The notes: a model not told the origin generated them from the sequence alone. A DNA stretch of 64,000 bases from Competibacter_A sp002352125 (GCA_035441325.1 DAOROA010000024.1:3819-67818), one strand, 5' to 3'; shown: positions 51,705 through 61,256, numbered from the stretch's first letter. Numbers and translations are program-made.

Positions 51705-51744
51705 AGAGTTCTCGCACGGACTCTCCCCATTTCCGGGAATCTTC

Positions 51745-52926
51745 ATGACCGAGCCGTTCTCCACTCCGGTAAAACCGCCGTTCTGGAACAACCCCCAAGT
51801 CCGGGCCATTCTGTTCCAGATCATCGCCCTCATCGTCACGGTCGTCTTCGGTTTCTACATTTTCGAAAATACCCAGGACAATCTGCGCCGGCTCGGCATC
51901 GCTTCCGGCTTTGGTTTTCTATCTTCGCCTTCCGGCTTCGACATCCTCCAAAGCTTGCTTCCCTACTCCCCTGCGTCCAGTTACGGCCGAGTGTTCTGGG
52001 TAGCCTTGCTCAACACCCTGCTGGTCTCGGCGCTGGGAATGGTTTTCGCTACGGTCATCGGTTTCGTGATCGGCGTCGCTCGATTATCCAAGAATTGGCT
52101 GATTTCCCGGCTGGCTCTGGTTTATATCGAGCTGTTCCGCAACGTTCCGCTTCTGCTGCAAATCTATTTTTGGTACTTCGCGGTGCTGCGGGCGATGCCG
52201 GCCCCGCGCCAAAGCCTAAGCTTGGGCGACGCGATATTCCTCAATATTCGTGGCTTGTATCTCCCCGCCCCGCAATACCAACCCGGTTTCGGTTGGGTGC
52301 TGGCGGCGTTCGGAATCGCGGTCGCCTTGGTTTGGTCGATGGCGCGTTGGGCGCGGCGCCAGCAGATGGCGACCGGCCAGCAGTTCCCCGTCCTGCCGGC
52401 CTCGCTCGCGCTACTGCTCGGTCTGCCGCTGCTGACGTTCTGGCTGACCGGTTCGCCGCTGGTTTGGCAATTTCCTGAATTGCGCGGCTTTAATTTCCAG
52501 GGCGGCTGGGTAGTGATCCCGGAAATGGCTTCGCTGCTGCTGGCGCTTTCCATCTACACCGCCGCCTTTATCGCCGAAATCGTCCGCGCCGGCATCCAGG
52601 CGGTCAGCCACGGCCAAACCGAAGCGTCGTTCTCGCTAGGGCTCAATTCCGGCATGACCTTGCGACTCATCATCTTGCCGCAGGCGCTGCGGGTCATCAT
52701 TCCGCCGCTGACCAACCAGTATCTGAACCTGACCAAAAACTCTTCGCTGGCCGCTGCCATCGGTTATCCGGACCTGGTTTCGGCCTTCGCCGGCACCGTG
52801 CTCAACCAAACCGGCCAAGCCATCGAATGCATCGCTATCACGATGGCGGTTTATCTGACCATCAGCTTGCTGATCTCGTTGCTGATGAACTGGTACAACC
52901 GTCGCGTGGCTTTGGTGGAGCGATAG
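51745..52926 (+). CDS. aapQ: general L-amino acid ABC transporter, permease AapQ
   Basis: Inner-membrane permease of 393 residues. The long form typical of AapQ/BztB has an extended N-terminal and periplasmic part; the HisM-type core includes ARLSKNWLISRLALVYIELFRNVPLLLQIYFWY and the EAA-like loop QTEASFSLGLNSGMTLRLIILPQALRVIIPPLTNQYLNLTKNSSLA. It is followed by aapM after 3 bases. Confidence 0.94.
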   Translation: MTEPFSTPVKPPFWNNPQVRAILFQIIALIVTVVFGFYIFENTQDNLRRLGIASGFGFLSSPSGFDILQSLLPYSPASSYGRVFWVALLNTLLVSALGMVFATVIGFVIGVARLSKNWLISRLALVYIELFRNVPLLLQIYFWYFAVLRAMPAPRQSLSLGDAIFLNIRGLYLPAPQYQPGFGWVLAAFGIAVALVWSMARWARRQQMATGQQFPVLPASLALLLGLPLLTFWLTGSPLVWQFPELRGFNFQGGWVVIPEMASLLLALSIYTAAFIAEIVRAGIQAVSHGQTEASFSLGLNSGMTLRLIILPQALRVIIPPLTNQYLNLTKNSSLAAAIGYPDLVSAFAGTVLNQTGQAIECIAITMAVYLTISLLISLLMNWYNRRVALVER

Positions 52927-52929
52927 GAT

Positions 52930-54039
52930 ATGGCCGAAATTCGCGTTTCCCGCCCCGGCTCGCAACCGCCATCCAACACCGTTGGTACCTTCGGCTGGTT
53001 GCGGCGCAATTTGTTTTCTTCGCCGCTGAACGCCGCGCTGACCATCCTGGCGCTGTATCTGCTCTACTCCGCTCTCCCGCCGCTGTTGCGCTGGGCCTTC
53101 CTGGATGCGACCTGGAGCGGCGATGATCGCGAAGCTTGTGCGACGAACGGCGGCGCTTGCTGGGCGTTCATTCGGGTTCATTTCGATCAGTTCATGTACG
53201 GCTTCTACCCGAGCGATCAGCGCTGGCGAGTCAACGCCACCGTTTTGCTGCTGATCTTCGGCGCCGCGCCGCTGTTCGTGCGCACCGTACCCAACAAGAT
53301 CAAAATCCGCTTGGGTTTGGGGTTGTTGGCAATTTACCCGATCTTCGCTTTCGCGTTGCTCACGGGCGGAGCAATCGGTCTGCCGGCGGTGGACACCAGC
53401 CAGTGGGGGGGATTATTGCTGACCTTGGTGATCGCAGGAGTCGGCATGACCGCCGCCTTGCCGCTGGGGGTGTTGCTGGCGCTGGGCCGACGGTCGCAAA
53501 TGCCGGCCATTCAGACGCTATGCGTAACGTTCATCGAATTCTGGCGCGGCGTGCCCCTGATTACGGTGCTGTTCATGTCTTCGGTCATGCTGCCGCTGTT
53601 CCTGCCGGCCGGCACGAATTTCGACAAGTTGCTGCGAGCGCTGATCGGCGTCACCCTGTTCCAAGCTGCCTACATGGCCGAAGTGGTGCGCGGCGGCTTG
53701 CAGGCGATCCCCAAGGGCCAGACCGAAGCCGCCGCCGCTTTGGGTTTGGGTTACTGGAAGACGATGGGATTAATCGTGTTGCCGCAAGCGTTGAAACTGG
53801 TTATACCCGGCATCGTCAACACGCTCATCGCCTTGTTCAAAGATACCTCGCTGGTGCTGATTATCGGGCTGTTCGATTTGATGAACATCGTCCACAACGC
53901 CACCACCAATCCAGAATGGCTGGGTTTTTCCACCGAGGGTTACGTGTTCGCCGCCATCGTGTACTGGCTGTTCTGCTTTGGCATGTCCCGCTACAGCCAG
54001 CACTTGGAAAAACGCCTCCACACCGGTCACAAGCGCTAG
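52930..54039 (+). CDS. aapM: general L-amino acid ABC transporter, permease AapM
   Basis: Partner permease of 369 residues. Features: VTFIEFWRGVPLITVLFMSSVMLPLFLP and the EAA-like loop QTEAAAALGLGYWKTMGLIVLPQALKLVIPGIVNTLIALFKDTSLV, with the NPEWLGFSTEGYVFAA ending typical of AapM/BztC. It has the long form with several extra N-terminal hydrophobic segments. aapP follows after 11 bases. Confidence 0.94.
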   Translation: MAEIRVSRPGSQPPSNTVGTFGWLRRNLFSSPLNAALTILALYLLYSALPPLLRWAFLDATWSGDDREACATNGGACWAFIRVHFDQFMYGFYPSDQRWRVNATVLLLIFGAAPLFVRTVPNKIKIRLGLGLLAIYPIFAFALLTGGAIGLPAVDTSQWGGLLLTLVIAGVGMTAALPLGVLLALGRRSQMPAIQTLCVTFIEFWRGVPLITVLFMSSVMLPLFLPAGTNFDKLLRALIGVTLFQAAYMAEVVRGGLQAIPKGQTEAAAALGLGYWKTMGLIVLPQALKLVIPGIVNTLIALFKDTSLVLIIGLFDLMNIVHNATTNPEWLGFSTEGYVFAAIVYWLFCFGMSRYSQHLEKRLHTGHKR

Positions 54040-54050
54040 GAATTTGCCCG

Positions 54051-54830
54051 ATGTCCGAATTGTCCCCTTCTCCCGCCCGCACGCTGCTTTCCGATCAAGC
54101 GATGATCCAGATGGAAGGCATCCACAAATGGTACGGCGCTTTTCACGTTCTAAAGGATATCAACCTGACCGTTCGCAAGGGCGAGCGCATCGTGGTTTGC
54201 GGTCCATCTGGCTCCGGCAAATCGACTACTATCCGCTGCATCAACCGGCTGGAAGAATACCAGCGCGGCCGAATCGTCGTAGACGGGCAGGAATTGAGCA
54301 ACGACGTGAAGCAGATCGAACGCATTCGTCGCGAAGTCGGCATGGTGTTCCAGCACTTCAACCTGTTTCCGCACCTGACGGTACTGGAAAATTGCGTGCT
54401 GGCTCCGATCTGGGTGCGCAAGCTACCGCGCAAGCAGGCCGAAGACATCGCGATGCAGTACTTGGAACGCGTCAAGATTCCCGAACAAGCGGGCAAGTAT
54501 CCGGGCCAATTGTCCGGTGGCCAACAACAGCGCGTCGCCATCGCCCGCAGCCTGTGCATGAATCCCAAGATCATGTTGTTCGACGAACCGACCTCAGCGC
54601 TGGACCCGGAGATGATCAAGGAAGTGTTGGATACTATGGTGGCGTTAGCCGAAGACGGTATGACCATGATTTGCGTCACCCACGAGATGGGTTTCGCCAA
54701 AACCGTCGCTCACCGGGTCATCTTCATGGACGGTGGCGAAATCATCGAACAGAATCCACCCGAGGAGTTCTTCACCAATCCCCAGTCGGACCGGACCAAG
54801 CTGTTTTTAAGCCAGATTTTGCATCATTGA
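54051..54830 (+). CDS. aapP: general L-amino acid ABC transporter, ATPase AapP
   Basis: 259 residues. Walker A is GPSGSGKST, the signature LSGGQQQRVAIARSLC and Walker B IMLFDEPTSALDPEM, followed by VTHEMGFAKTVAHRVIFMDGGEIIEQ, the pattern of polar amino-acid ATPases (GlnQ/AapP). The ATG at 54051 gives the family length; the much longer open frame upstream is aapM in another frame. The gene converges with dnaE; no clear terminator lies in the 61-base gap. Confidence 0.95.
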   Translation: MSELSPSPARTLLSDQAMIQMEGIHKWYGAFHVLKDINLTVRKGERIVVCGPSGSGKSTTIRCINRLEEYQRGRIVVDGQELSNDVKQIERIRREVGMVFQHFNLFPHLTVLENCVLAPIWVRKLPRKQAEDIAMQYLERVKIPEQAGKYPGQLSGGQQQRVAIARSLCMNPKIMLFDEPTSALDPEMIKEVLDTMVALAEDGMTMICVTHEMGFAKTVAHRVIFMDGGEIIEQNPPEEFFTNPQSDRTKLFLSQILHH

Positions 54831-54891
54831 AACGATCAGCCACCGTTCTCCGCGCAACGGCCGGGGCGAGAGCAGCCATTTTCGGGCCAGG

Positions 54892-57800
54892 TTAGCTTGG
54901 GTTATTGCGTTCCACGCTCGACTGCTGCTCGTACCGCAGTTGCACGGCATCCGCACCAATCAAGCCGCGCAACCGTTCGAGCAAGGCTTCGCTGGGCCTG
55001 ATCTGCCAACTCGAACCGAATGCCAATTCTACCCGTGCACCGGCCCCGGCATAATCTACCCAGACGGCGCAACGGCCACCGGTGCGATGCGCCGCCAGGA
55101 TATCCGCCAGTTGCCTCACCACGCCCGTCTCGCCCTGCCGTTTATCGAGCCGCATCACCAGCCGGCGCGCGTATTCAGCGCGCGTGCTGTCCATATCCAG
55201 CACCCGCTCGACGTTCAAGCGCGTGGTCTGACTGAACTCGTCCCAGCCCAACGCACCTTGTACCAGCAAAATGGCGTCTTCGGCGATCAACTGCCGGTGC
55301 CGCTCGTACATCTCCGGAAAGATACGGATTTCCAACCGCCCTCCGCCATCGTCCAAGGTCACGAAAGCGATTCGGCCACCCCGGTTGGCGTTGCGGGTGC
55401 GCAGGCTTACCACCAGTCCGGCGATCAGTATCGAACGGTCGCCGTTCCGCCGCAAGGTACCGCCGTTCTCGACCAAATCGCGCAAGCGAGCGACGTTGAG
55501 GCCGGTCAGTTCCACCGCCAGCCGGGCCATGGGATGGCCGGTCAGATAAATGCCCAGAGTCTCTTTCTCGCCACGCAATCGCTCCGCCTCGTCCCATTCG
55601 CGCCGAATGCTCTCCGTCCGGCGTTCGGCGGATGGCGTTGTCGCGTAACCCGGCAGGCCGGCCGGGTTGTCGGACACTCCAGTAACGCGGGCCAGTCGGG
55701 CCGAAGTTTTTCCGGCAGCGGCCAAGCCGAATAAATCGTTCTGGCCGGCGGCGTCGTTGCGGGAATGTTGCTCGGCCAGTTGCAAGGCTTCGGGCAACTG
55801 CGCCGCCAGCGTCGCCCGGTTGGGGCCGAGCGGATCGAAAGCGCCGGAACGAATCAACGCGTCCAATGCCCGGCGGTTGAGCTTGCGCAAGTCTACCCGC
55901 TGACACAAGTCGAACACGTCGCGATACGGCCCGCCCCGTCGCCGCTCCTCCACCAAGCTTTCGATGGCGGTCTCGCCGACACCCTTGATCGCGCCCAAGC
56001 CGTAGCGGATTTCGCCGGGTGCACCGACCGTGAAGCGGTACTCCGACGCATTGATATCCGGTGTCGCCAGCTTGAGATTCATCCGGCGGCATTCCTCCAC
56101 GAACACGACCACCTTGTCGGTCTTGTCCATGTCCGAAGACAGCACCGCCGCCATGAACGCGGCCGGATAGTGCGCTTTCAGCCAGGCGGTCTGGTAGGAA
56201 ACGAGAGCGTAGGCGGCGCTATGGCTCTTGTTAAAGCCATATCCGGCAAATTTCTCCATCAAGTCGAATATATAAGAAGCCGTTTCGGATTCGACCTGGC
56301 GCTCGATCGCCCCCTTGACGAACGTTTCGCGCTGCTTGGCCATCTCCTCGGGTTTCTTCTTGCCCATCGCGCGACGCAATAAATCTGCCCCGCCCAGCGT
56401 GTAGCCCGCCAACACCTGGGCGATCTGCATCACCTGTTCTTGATAGAGGATGACGCCGTAGGTGGGCCTGAGAATGGTCGCCAAGCCCGGATGGGGATAC
56501 TCGATGCGAGCGCGGCCGTGCTTGCGGTCGATGAAGTCGTCCACCATGCCCGATTGCAGCGGACCTGGCCGGAACAGCGCCACCAAAGCCACGATGTCTT
56601 CGAAGCAGTCCGGTTGCAAGCGGCGGATCAGGTCTTTCATGCCGCTGGATTCCAACTGGAACACCGCCGTGGTTTGATGGCGTTTCAGCAAATCGAACGT
56701 CCTGGCATCATCCAGCGGAATCGCGGCGATGTCGAGCGGCGCTTCGCCTGCGGCTTCGCGTTGCCGATTGATGGTCTGGACCGCCCAATCGATGATCGTC
56801 AGCGTCCGCAAACCCAAAAAATCGAACTTCACCAGCCCGGCCGCTTCTACGTCGTCCTTGTCGAACTGCGTGACCAGACTAGCATCGCCTTCTTCGCAGT
56901 ACAGCGGCGAAAAATCGGTCAGCGCAGACGGTGCGATCACCACGCCGCCGGCGTGTTTGCCGACGTTGCGCGCCAATCCCTCCAGCTTGCGGGCCAGCTC
57001 GATCAGAGTCCGCACTTCTTCGTCGCTCTCGTACAGGCGGCGCAGTTCCGCTTCCTGCTCGACGGCTTTGTCGAGCGTCATGCCGATCTCGAACGGAATC
57101 AGCTTGGCAATGCGATCCACGAAGCCGTAGGGATGGCCCAACACCCGGCCCACGTCGCGCACCACCGCCTTGGCCGCCATGCTGCCGTGGGTGGCGATCT
57201 GCGAAACCCGGTCGCGGCCATAACGCTGGGCGACGTACTCGATGACCCGGTCGCGACCCTCCATGCAGAAATCGATATCGAAATCCGGCATCGACACCCG
57301 CTCGGGATTCAGGAAACGCTCGAAGAGCAAATCGTAGGCCAGGGGGTCCAGGTCGGTGATGCCGAGCGCGTAGGCGACCAGCGAACCGGCGCCGGAACCG
57401 CGCCCCGGCCCGACCGGCACACCGTGCCCGCGCGCCCACTCGATGAAGTCGGCGACGATCAGAAAATAGCCGGGAAACCCCATCTGCACGATAACGCCCA
57501 ATTCCTCTTCCAGCCGCTCGTCGTAGGGTCGGCGGCGTTCGGCGAAATCGGGCGCGGCGGGATCGAACAGACGCCGCAACCGCTGCTCCAGACCGGCGCA
57601 AGCCTGGGTCGAAAAGTAGGCGTCGGTGGTTATGCCGTCCGGTATCGGAAAATCGGGCAACACGTTCTTGCCCAGCTCCAGGCGCAGATTGCAGCGACGG
57701 GCGATTTCGACGCTGTTTTCCAGCGCCTCCGGCAGATCGGCGAACAGCTCCGCCATTTCCGCCGGAGCGCGCAAATACTGTTGCTCGCTATGGCGGCGCG

Positions 57801-58479
57801 GCCGGCGCGAGTCGTCCAAGGTCGTGCCGTCGTGGATGCACACCCGGGCCTCGTGCGCTTCGAAATCTTCGCGCCGCAGAAAGCAAACTTCATTGGTCGC
57901 CACCATCGGCGTTCCGGTCACTGCCGCCAAATCCACGGCCGCTTCCAGATACATCTCCTCCTGCGGGCGACCAGTACGCTGCACCTCTAGATAGAAGCGA
58001 TCGGGGAACAGTCTCCGCCAGTCGGCCAGCTTAGCCTGCGCCTGACCGGCTTGATCGTTCAGCAAAGCCCGCCCCAGCTCGCCTTCGCGACCGCCGGACA
58101 GGGCAATCAAGCCATCCGTATTCCCGGCCAGCCAAGCGTGGTCGATGATCGGAACGCCCCGCTGCTGACCTTCGAGAAAGCTGCGGCTCACCAGCCGGGT
58201 AAGATTGTGATAGCCGTTCAAGTTTTGACACAACAGCACCAGCCGGGCCGGTTCTTCGTTTCGCTGCACCCACGCTTCCACGCCGATGATCGGCTTGATT
58301 CCGGCACCCAGCGCCGCCTTGTAAAACTTGATCAGAGCGAACAGGTTGCTCATGTCCGTCACCGCCACGGCGGGCATACCCGACGCGACGGCTTGCTTGA
58401 CCAAATTTTTGATGCGGATCAGCCCGTCCACCAAGGAATATTCGGTGTGCAAGCGCAAGTGCACGAACGGCGCGGTCAT
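54892..58479 (-). CDS. dnaE: DNA polymerase III, alpha subunit
   Basis: Replicative polymerase subunit, 1195 residues (E. coli 1160). The PHP domain at the N-terminus starts FVHLRLHTEYSLVDG. The palm has the acidic PDFDIDFCMEGRDRVIEYVAQRYG with VGPGRGSGAGSLVAYALGITD upstream of it. Then come the fingers (LRRAMGKKKPEEMAKQRETF), a tandem helix-hairpin-helix region, an OB fold (VSLRTRNANRGGRIAFVTLDD) and the tau-binding end. The start at 58479 overlaps the rnhB stop as ATGA. The open frame to 59172 is rnhB in another frame. The usual downstream accA is absent; aapP converges instead. Confidence 0.97.
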   Translation of the reverse strand: MTAPFVHLRLHTEYSLVDGLIRIKNLVKQAVASGMPAVAVTDMSNLFALIKFYKAALGAGIKPIIGVEAWVQRNEEPARLVLLCQNLNGYHNLTRLVSRSFLEGQQRGVPIIDHAWLAGNTDGLIALSGGREGELGRALLNDQAGQAQAKLADWRRLFPDRFYLEVQRTGRPQEEMYLEAAVDLAAVTGTPMVATNEVCFLRREDFEAHEARVCIHDGTTLDDSRRPRRHSEQQYLRAPAEMAELFADLPEALENSVEIARRCNLRLELGKNVLPDFPIPDGITTDAYFSTQACAGLEQRLRRLFDPAAPDFAERRRPYDERLEEELGVIVQMGFPGYFLIVADFIEWARGHGVPVGPGRGSGAGSLVAYALGITDLDPLAYDLLFERFLNPERVSMPDFDIDFCMEGRDRVIEYVAQRYGRDRVSQIATHGSMAAKAVVRDVGRVLGHPYGFVDRIAKLIPFEIGMTLDKAVEQEAELRRLYESDEEVRTLIELARKLEGLARNVGKHAGGVVIAPSALTDFSPLYCEEGDASLVTQFDKDDVEAAGLVKFDFLGLRTLTIIDWAVQTINRQREAAGEAPLDIAAIPLDDARTFDLLKRHQTTAVFQLESSGMKDLIRRLQPDCFEDIVALVALFRPGPLQSGMVDDFIDRKHGRARIEYPHPGLATILRPTYGVILYQEQVMQIAQVLAGYTLGGADLLRRAMGKKKPEEMAKQRETFVKGAIERQVESETASYIFDLMEKFAGYGFNKSHSAAYALVSYQTAWLKAHYPAAFMAAVLSSDMDKTDKVVVFVEECRRMNLKLATPDINASEYRFTVGAPGEIRYGLGAIKGVGETAIESLVEERRRGGPYRDVFDLCQRVDLRKLNRRALDALIRSGAFDPLGPNRATLAAQLPEALQLAEQHSRNDAAGQNDLFGLAAAGKTSARLARVTGVSDNPAGLPGYATTPSAERRTESIRREWDEAERLRGEKETLGIYLTGHPMARLAVELTGLNVARLRDLVENGGTLRRNGDRSILIAGLVVSLRTRNANRGGRIAFVTLDDGGGRLEIRIFPEMYERHRQLIAEDAILLVQGALGWDEFSQTTRLNVERVLDMDSTRAEYARRLVMRLDKRQGETGVVRQLADILAAHRTGGRCAVWVDYAGAGARVELAFGSSWQIRPSEALLERLRGLIGADAVQLRYEQQSSVERNNPS

Positions 58480-59069
58480 GGCCGGATCTCGATGGCGGTC
58501 TGCAGCAAGGCAGCGACGGGAGCGAAGGAACGGCGATGTGCCGGACAGGGGCCGTGGCGACGCAGGGCGTCCAGATGTTCCGCGGTCGGATAGCCCTTGT
58601 GGCGGGCGAAATGGTACTGCGGATAACGGTCGTGCAGTTCGCGCAGTTCCGCATCCCGCGCGACCTTGGCCAGAATCGAGGCTGCGCTGATCGCCGGCAC
58701 GGTGGCGTCGCCCTTGACGATGGCCTCGCAGGGACAGTTCAGCGGCGGACAACGATTGCCGTCCACCAACACCTTGAGCGGAACGACCGGCAAGGCCGCA
58801 ACCGCCCGCCGCATCGCCAACAGCGTCGCCTGTAAAATGTTGAGCCGGTCGATTTCGGCGACATCGGCACGGCCTAGCGCCCAAGCCAACGCTTCGGCGC
58901 GGATTGCGTCCGCCAGGTATTCGCGCCGGGCAGCGCCGAGTTTTTTGGAATCGGCCAAGCCGGTGATCGGGCGAGCGGGATCGAGCACGACAGCGGCGGC
59001 CACGACGGGACCAGCCAACGGACCGCGCCCCGCTTCGTCCACGCCAGCGACCAGAACAAGGTCGATCAT
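58476..59069 (-). CDS. rnhB: ribonuclease HII
   Basis: Removes ribonucleotides and RNA from RNA-DNA hybrids. 197 residues. The RNase HII core begins VAGVDEAGRGPLAGPVVAAAVVL (first catalytic Asp-Glu pair), followed by GLADSKKLGAARR, VLVDGNRCPP and ISAASILAKVARDAEL, then HFARHKGYPTAEHLDAL. The ATG at 59069 is chosen for family fit; the open frame further upstream has no similarity. It overlaps dnaE by 4 bases in the rnhB-dnaE order common to proteobacteria. Confidence 0.95.
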   Translation of the reverse strand: MIDLVLVAGVDEAGRGPLAGPVVAAAVVLDPARPITGLADSKKLGAARREYLADAIRAEALAWALGRADVAEIDRLNILQATLLAMRRAVAALPVVPLKVLVDGNRCPPLNCPCEAIVKGDATVPAISAASILAKVARDAELRELHDRYPQYHFARHKGYPTAEHLDALRRHGPCPAHRRSFAPVAALLQTAIEIRP

Positions 59070-59302
59070 GGTGAAAAACACATGGTAGAAAACAATCGCG
59101 CAAGGGAGGATCGGGGCGGGAAGTGTAGCGCCAACGGTCGTTCCGCCATAGACGGCGAGCCACCGCACCCATTACAATTTTCGACGATCTCGTCAGTAAA
59201 CGCTCTAAGCAGGGTAAAGCTTTGGCGGCTTCGCCTTACCCCGCGCCGACGGTCCGATACGATCCCGTCATCACCAAAATCATCGGCTTAACGAGAAGAT
59301 TA

Positions 59303-59662
59303 ATGATAGAGAATGATTGGAGCGAAAACGAAAGGCGCGAGTACGAACGTTACAGCGTCATGTTCTACCTGGAAGTCCGCGATCAGGAAAGCGACTCCTC
59401 ATTGGGGCAAATTCTCGATATCGGCATGGGAGGGCTACGACTTTTGAGCGACAAACCGATGCCGGTCAACGCTCGCTTTCACCTCGTTCTCGATATCTCC
59501 CTAGAAAGCGGAAAAAAAGGCGAGCTTCCGGTCGAAGCCACAAGCGTCTGGAGCCAAGAAGACGATAATCCCGGGTCTTACGTCACCGGTTTCCAATTTT
59601 CGAACTTATCCCCGCAAGCAGCCCAATTTATCCAGGCCATCATCGACGAGTTGGACGGCTGA
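59303..59662 (+). CDS. PilZ domain protein
   Basis: 119 residues from the ATG at 59303 (GAGAAG upstream; a TTG start at 59222 is possible). The c-di-GMP-binding arginine motif RREYERY is at residues 12-18. The second motif reads DIGMGGLRL in place of the usual D/N-x-S-x-x-G, so the conserved Ser is Gly. The rest matches the PilZ barrel (VEATSVWSQEDDN, YVTGFQFSNLS). A single-domain effector, possibly with weakened ligand binding. It stands alone between rnhB and DUF190. Confidence 0.85.
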   Translation: MIENDWSENERREYERYSVMFYLEVRDQESDSSLGQILDIGMGGLRLLSDKPMPVNARFHLVLDISLESGKKGELPVEATSVWSQEDDNPGSYVTGFQFSNLSPQAAQFIQAIIDELDG

Positions 59663-59742
59663 CCTTTACAGGATCGCCATATCCATCGCCACGCCCTTCT
59701 GGGCCGGAGCATCGAAATGGACTTTGTCATTGGGCCGGAAAA

Positions 59743-60072
59743 TCAATCGCCCTGTTCCGGCAGCGTCGCGCCAAACCGGGCCGGGATCTGGGCATAAAAC
59801 ACCCGGATTTTCTCGTCCCGTAGCAGATCGAGCAGTTGCTGTGCCTCGACCTCGGTCACGATGAACTCGACCTCCACGGTCAGCGTGCCTGCCAGCTCGA
59901 AAAAATGATCCTCGTGCAGACGATGGTGCTGGCCAAAACCGGCCATCGCGCGAAACGCCGAACCGCCGCGAATGCCCATCCGGTTGCCCTGTTCGAGCAA
60001 CCACTCCCACAGCAGCCTGCTGCGATGGCGTTTGTTTTCGCGGATGTAGAACCTCAGAAACGAACCGTCCAT
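59743..60072 (-). CDS. DUF190 protein
   Basis: 109 residues from the ATG at 60072 (MDGSFLRFYIRENKRHRSRLLWEWLLEQG), with GIRGGSAFRAMAGFGQHHRLHEDHFFELAGTLTVEVEFIV and VEAQQLLDLLRDEKIRVFYAQIPARFG. It is a small ferredoxin-like (PII-like) fold protein commonly encoded next to crcB, as here; the role in fluoride handling is presumed but undefined. The overlapping open frame at 59666-60148 is Arg-rich shadow. Confidence 0.85.
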   Translation of the reverse strand: MDGSFLRFYIRENKRHRSRLLWEWLLEQGNRMGIRGGSAFRAMAGFGQHHRLHEDHFFELAGTLTVEVEFIVTEVEAQQLLDLLRDEKIRVFYAQIPARFGATLPEQGD

Positions 60073-60163
60073 CGCCGATCCTCCCGCCAATCGCACCCGA
60101 CCGACGCCGCAACCCAGCCGGCGCGGCGGCGGCCAATGGAGTTGGCAATGCGCCTCGAATTGC

Positions 60164-60553
60164 TCAAGAGCGAAGCGCCAGCCACCCGACCGTCAGCATG
60201 CCCAGCGCGGTCAACGCCAGCGACCCGAGCAGATGCGCACCCGCCATCGCCACCGCCCAGCCGAACTGGCCGCGCGATAGAAGCGTAACGACTTCGGCCG
60301 AAAAAGTGGAAAACGTGGTCAATCCACCCATGAAGCCGGTGATCACCGACAGGCGTAACTCGGGAGGCAGGTTGGTGCCGATGGAAAAAAAAGCCACCGC
60401 CACCCCCACCAAATAGCCGCCGAGCAGATTCGCCGCCAACGTTCCAAGCGGCACCGTCGGGAAAATGGGGTTGAGAGCAGCGCCCAACCACCAGCGCAGA
60501 CAAGCTCCCAAACCGGCGCCGCCGAACACGGCGAAGAAGGAGTAAACGCCCAT
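60164..60553 (-). CDS. crcB: CrcB fluoride channel (Fluc)
   Basis: A 129-residue inner-membrane protein with four hydrophobic segments that exports fluoride as a dual-topology dimer. Signature GFMGGLTTFSTFSAEV, with the N-terminal GGAGLGACLRWWLG and VPLGTLAANLLGGYLVGV. It lies 91 bases upstream of the DUF190 gene. I looked for a fluoride riboswitch in the 86 bases before the start and did not see its conserved core. Confidence 0.93.
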   Translation of the reverse strand: MGVYSFFAVFGGAGLGACLRWWLGAALNPIFPTVPLGTLAANLLGGYLVGVAVAFFSIGTNLPPELRLSVITGFMGGLTTFSTFSAEVVTLLSRGQFGWAVAMAGAHLLGSLALTALGMLTVGWLALRS

Positions 60554-60639
60554 TCAGCCCTCATCGATAGGTTGTTCGACCTAAAGACAATAGCTGGTCA
60601 ATCCCGAAATCTCCCCCTCTTCGCAAAACGGAAAAGCGC

Positions 60640-60984
60640 TCAATCCTTAAACTCTTCATACGCGCGTAAGGCTTCGGCGGCATACATCAGCGACGGACCA
60701 CCGCCCATATACACGGCGACGGCCAGCGTTTCATTGAGTTGCTCGCGGGTCACGGCCAAGCGCACCAGCGCCTTCATATGAAAACCGATGCAACCGTCGC
60801 AACGCATCGCGACCCCGATGGCGAGTGCGATCAATTCCTTTTGCAACTCCGACAACGCACCGGGCGCCATCGCTGCTTTCGCCATCGCACCGAAACCCAT
60901 CATCGTGCCACCGGCTTCCTTGCGGAAACCGACGAGCGCTTGATTGATATCCTGAGTAATCTGTTTGAACGATTTACTGCTCAC
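60640..60984 (-). CDS. carboxymuconolactone decarboxylase (AhpD-like) family protein
   Basis: 114 residues, helical. The redox motif is MRCDGCIGFHMKALVRLAVTREQLNE (CxxC with the downstream His), as in AhpD-like proteins, preceded by LSELQKELIALAIGVA. The C-terminal GGGPSLMYAAEALRAYEEF is typical of the short CMD family. Likely thiol-disulfide or peroxidase-linked activity. It lies 6 bases after the DUF2892 gene, so the two form a pair. Confidence 0.88.
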   Translation of the reverse strand: MSSKSFKQITQDINQALVGFRKEAGGTMMGFGAMAKAAMAPGALSELQKELIALAIGVAMRCDGCIGFHMKALVRLAVTREQLNETLAVAVYMGGGPSLMYAAEALRAYEEFKD

Positions 60985-60990
60985 GGTCGT

Positions 60991-61203
60991 TTATCCAATC
61001 GATCCCTTTTGGGAAGAAGCGGCTTTACAGGTGTTGATACCCAGCAATGGGTAAACAGGGCAGAATCGGAATAGGCCGGTCAGCAACGGCACAACGCCGA
61101 TCCAACCCCACCAGCCCACGGTTCCCGTGGCGGCCAAGGCGATCAACACCAACCCCGCAATGATCCGAGCGATCCGATCGGGAGTTCCAACGTTGACTTG
61201 CAT
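60991..61203 (-). CDS. DUF2892 inner-membrane protein
   Basis: A 70-residue membrane protein with two hydrophobic segments. The YgaP-type pattern is visible: NVGTPDRIARIIAGLVLI at the start, then TGLFRFCPVYPLLGINTC. In YgaP this segment follows a rhodanese domain; here it stands alone. A GAGGT-type site (AGAGAGGTATCATC before the ATG) supports the start. It probably works in sulfur or redox chemistry with the AhpD-like neighbour. Confidence 0.88.
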   Translation of the reverse strand: MQVNVGTPDRIARIIAGLVLIALAATGTVGWWGWIGVVPLLTGLFRFCPVYPLLGINTCKAASSQKGSIG

Positions 61204-61256
61204 GATGATACCTCTCTGGAAGAGATGATGGATGAAAAGTTTTCATAAACAATAAG

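Noticed and set aside
56440..57990. 516-residue open frame on the plus strand inside dnaE
   Set aside because: It lies opposite conserved DnaE palm and PHP sequence and its translation has no recognisable domain.
58480..59172. dnaE extended at its N-terminus to 59172 (1426 residues)
   Set aside because: The extra 231 residues are rnhB read in another frame; DnaE family proteins begin at the PHP domain, matching the ATG at 58479.
60554..60639. Fluoride riboswitch before crcB
   Set aside because: The conserved GGNGATGG and pseudoknot segments are not present on the minus strand.
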